Shown: positions 62,784-64,000 of the stretch, one piece after another
How the letters are laid out: each line of letters begins with the position of its first letter
Position numbering within the stretch: the stretch's first letter is position 1
From: Linyphia triangularis
Lineage: Eukaryota; Arthropoda; Arachnida; Araneae; Linyphiidae
Length of the DNA: 64,000 nucleotides
Reading direction: 5' to 3'
Assembly (NCBI GenBank): GCA_963978545.1
Contig: CAXBTE010000047.1
Span: forward strand, 1 to 64,000
Translations under genes and position numbers: made by a program
Notes under the pieces: model-generated
What the model was told of the DNA's origin: nothing
Seen by the model: the letters and a program-made list of their open reading frames with translations, nothing else
The model's database searches: none

Positions 62784-64000
62784 CAGTCACATTTGGACAG
62801 AATATAAATATAAAACATATTTCAGGTCCCCAAAAAAAATTTGGTAGCATTTGAGCCATTATTTTCAAAGTTCAAAATTTCCCTTTGAAAATACATTGAT
62901 TGTATTTTGGAGTTTTTGAATTTTTACTCGTAGTGTATTTGGAGCACAGTATTGTAACTTGGCCACATTTAAGGTCTTCTATAGGAGATTCTTAAAAACG
63001 AAAATCTTAACAACCACAAAATATTAAGGGGGTCAAAATTTGCAAAGTTGTTTTTTTCAGTGGTACACATACATAATTTTTACACAGAGAGTTTTGGGAG
63101 CACAATGTTGTAACTTGGCAACATTGAAGTTCATTAATAGGAGATTCTTAAAAACGAAAATCTTAACAACCACTAAATATTAAGGGGGTCGAAAGTTGAT
63201 CCCAAAAAAGGACTGCATTTCAAACACTGAAAATTTCTGAATTTTACCTACATTTTGGGCTATAAACTGAATTAAGGGTCCTTTATTGGGCAGATTTGAA
63301 ATAAAGTGACTGCAAATCATATTTCTATTTTAAAACCAAAATCTGGAAGCATTTTGAGCCATTTTTTGGAAAAGTGATTTTTTCATAAAATTTCCTAAGG
63401 CTAACCCCTTTGAAAAATTTCGAAAAATTTGAAAATTCAAAAAATTATTTTTTCAGTCACATTTGGACAGAATATGAATATAAAACATATTTCAGGTCCC
63501 CAAAAAAAATTTGGTAGCATTTGAGCCACTATTTTCAAAGTTCAAAATTTCCCTTTGAAAATACATTGATTTTACAGTTTTTGAATTTTTACTCATAGTG
63601 TATTTTGAGCACAGTATTGTAACTTGGCCACATTTAAGGTCTTCTATAGGAGATTCTTAAAAACGAAAATCTTAACAACCACAAAATATTAAGGGGGTCA
63701 AAATTTGCAAAGTTGTTTTTTTCAGTGGTACACATACATAATTTTTACACAGAGAGTTTTGGGAGCACAATGTTGTAACTTGGCAACATTGAAGTTCATT
63801 AATAGGAGATTCTTAAAAACGAAAATCTTAACAACCACTAAATATTAAGGGGGTCGAAAGTTGATCCCAAAAAAGGACTGCATTTCAAACACTGAAAATT
63901 TCTGAATTTTACCTACATTTTGGGCTATAAACTGAATTAAGGGTCCTTTATTGGGCAGATTTGAAATAAAGTGACTGCAAATCATATTTCTATTTTAAAA
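62784..64000. repeat. Super-unit 8: C array, at least 2 copies (right-truncated)
   Basis: The first copy (62784, 670 bp) has the usual first-copy markers. The second starts at 63454, has GTGTATTTTGAGC as in copy 2 of super-unit 7, and is cut by the window end after 547 bp. Confidence 0.94.

Larger units (their letters stand above)
1..64000. repeat. Hierarchical satellite array filling the window (A1-B-A2-C super-repeat, 8 units)
   Basis: The whole window is tandem repeat with no unique sequence. The block order A1-B-A2-C repeats eight times in one orientation. B blocks begin at 611, 11182, 22418, 30936, 35235, 39386, 49206 and 59777. Spacings between them are 10571, 11236, 8518, 4299, 4151, 9820 and 10571 bp. 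The differences are explained by whole monomers (665, 175, 197, 86 and 76 bp) plus a few 1-4 bp indels. The first and last units run off the window, so the array continues on both sides. No ATG-initiated frame of useful length is seen on either strand. Confidence 0.97.

Noticed and set aside
1..64000. Bacterial or phage origin, or rRNA/tRNA repeats
   Set aside because: There are no ribosome-binding sites with coding frames, and no tRNA or rRNA motifs on either strand. Gene-free tandem repeats on this scale are typical of eukaryotic heterochromatin.

Overview
This 64 kb window is a continuous satellite DNA landscape. I see no protein-coding gene, RNA gene, CRISPR array or intact transposon. 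The sequence is strongly AT-rich and full of A-runs and T-runs. It looks eukaryotic. A nematode of the Caenorhabditis type is my best guess, but a weak one: it rests on dense An/Tn clusters, recurring TTTTTCAG motifs that match the nematode 3' splice-site consensus, and degenerate GCCTAA-like hexamers. No diagnostic gene confirms it.

Three repeat families alternate in a fixed order. Family A is a short repeat of 76 or 86 bp; the two forms differ by exactly 10 bp. Family B is a monomer of about 175 bp, with longer forms of 196-197 bp. Family C is a 665 bp unit whose first copy in each array is 670 bp. They form the super-repeat A1 array -> B block -> A2 array -> C array, all in the same orientation. 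Eight super-units are present. Unit 1 spans 1-10272 (left-truncated), 2: 10273-21508, 3: 21509-30026, 4: 30027-34339, 5: 34340-38638, 6: 38639-48382, 7: 48383-58867, 8: 58868-64000 (right-truncated).

Super-units differ mainly by whole-monomer gains and losses. C copy number is 10, 11, 8, 1, 1, 9, 10 and at least 2 for units 1-8. The B block is 2438 bp in units 1, 2, 6, 7 and 8. It is shorter by 723 bp in unit 3 (four monomers plus 1 bp) and by 197 bp in units 4 and 5 (one 196 bp monomer plus 1 bp). A1 varies by whole 76/86 bp units. This is the pattern expected of unequal exchange acting at several nested scales.

The B block and the C unit share the same two ends: a left cassette of 45 bp and a right cassette of 83 bp. 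Both lie inside A-family DNA. They therefore look like two descendants of one ancestral composite, with B expanded internally and C amplified as a whole. Shared single-base variants group unit 1 with 6, and units 2, 7 and 8 together, which suggests that whole super-units of about 10 kb were themselves duplicated.

The only open frame that recurs in all eight super-units is a 60-codon TTG-initiated frame across each A1/B junction. I regard it as fortuitous.
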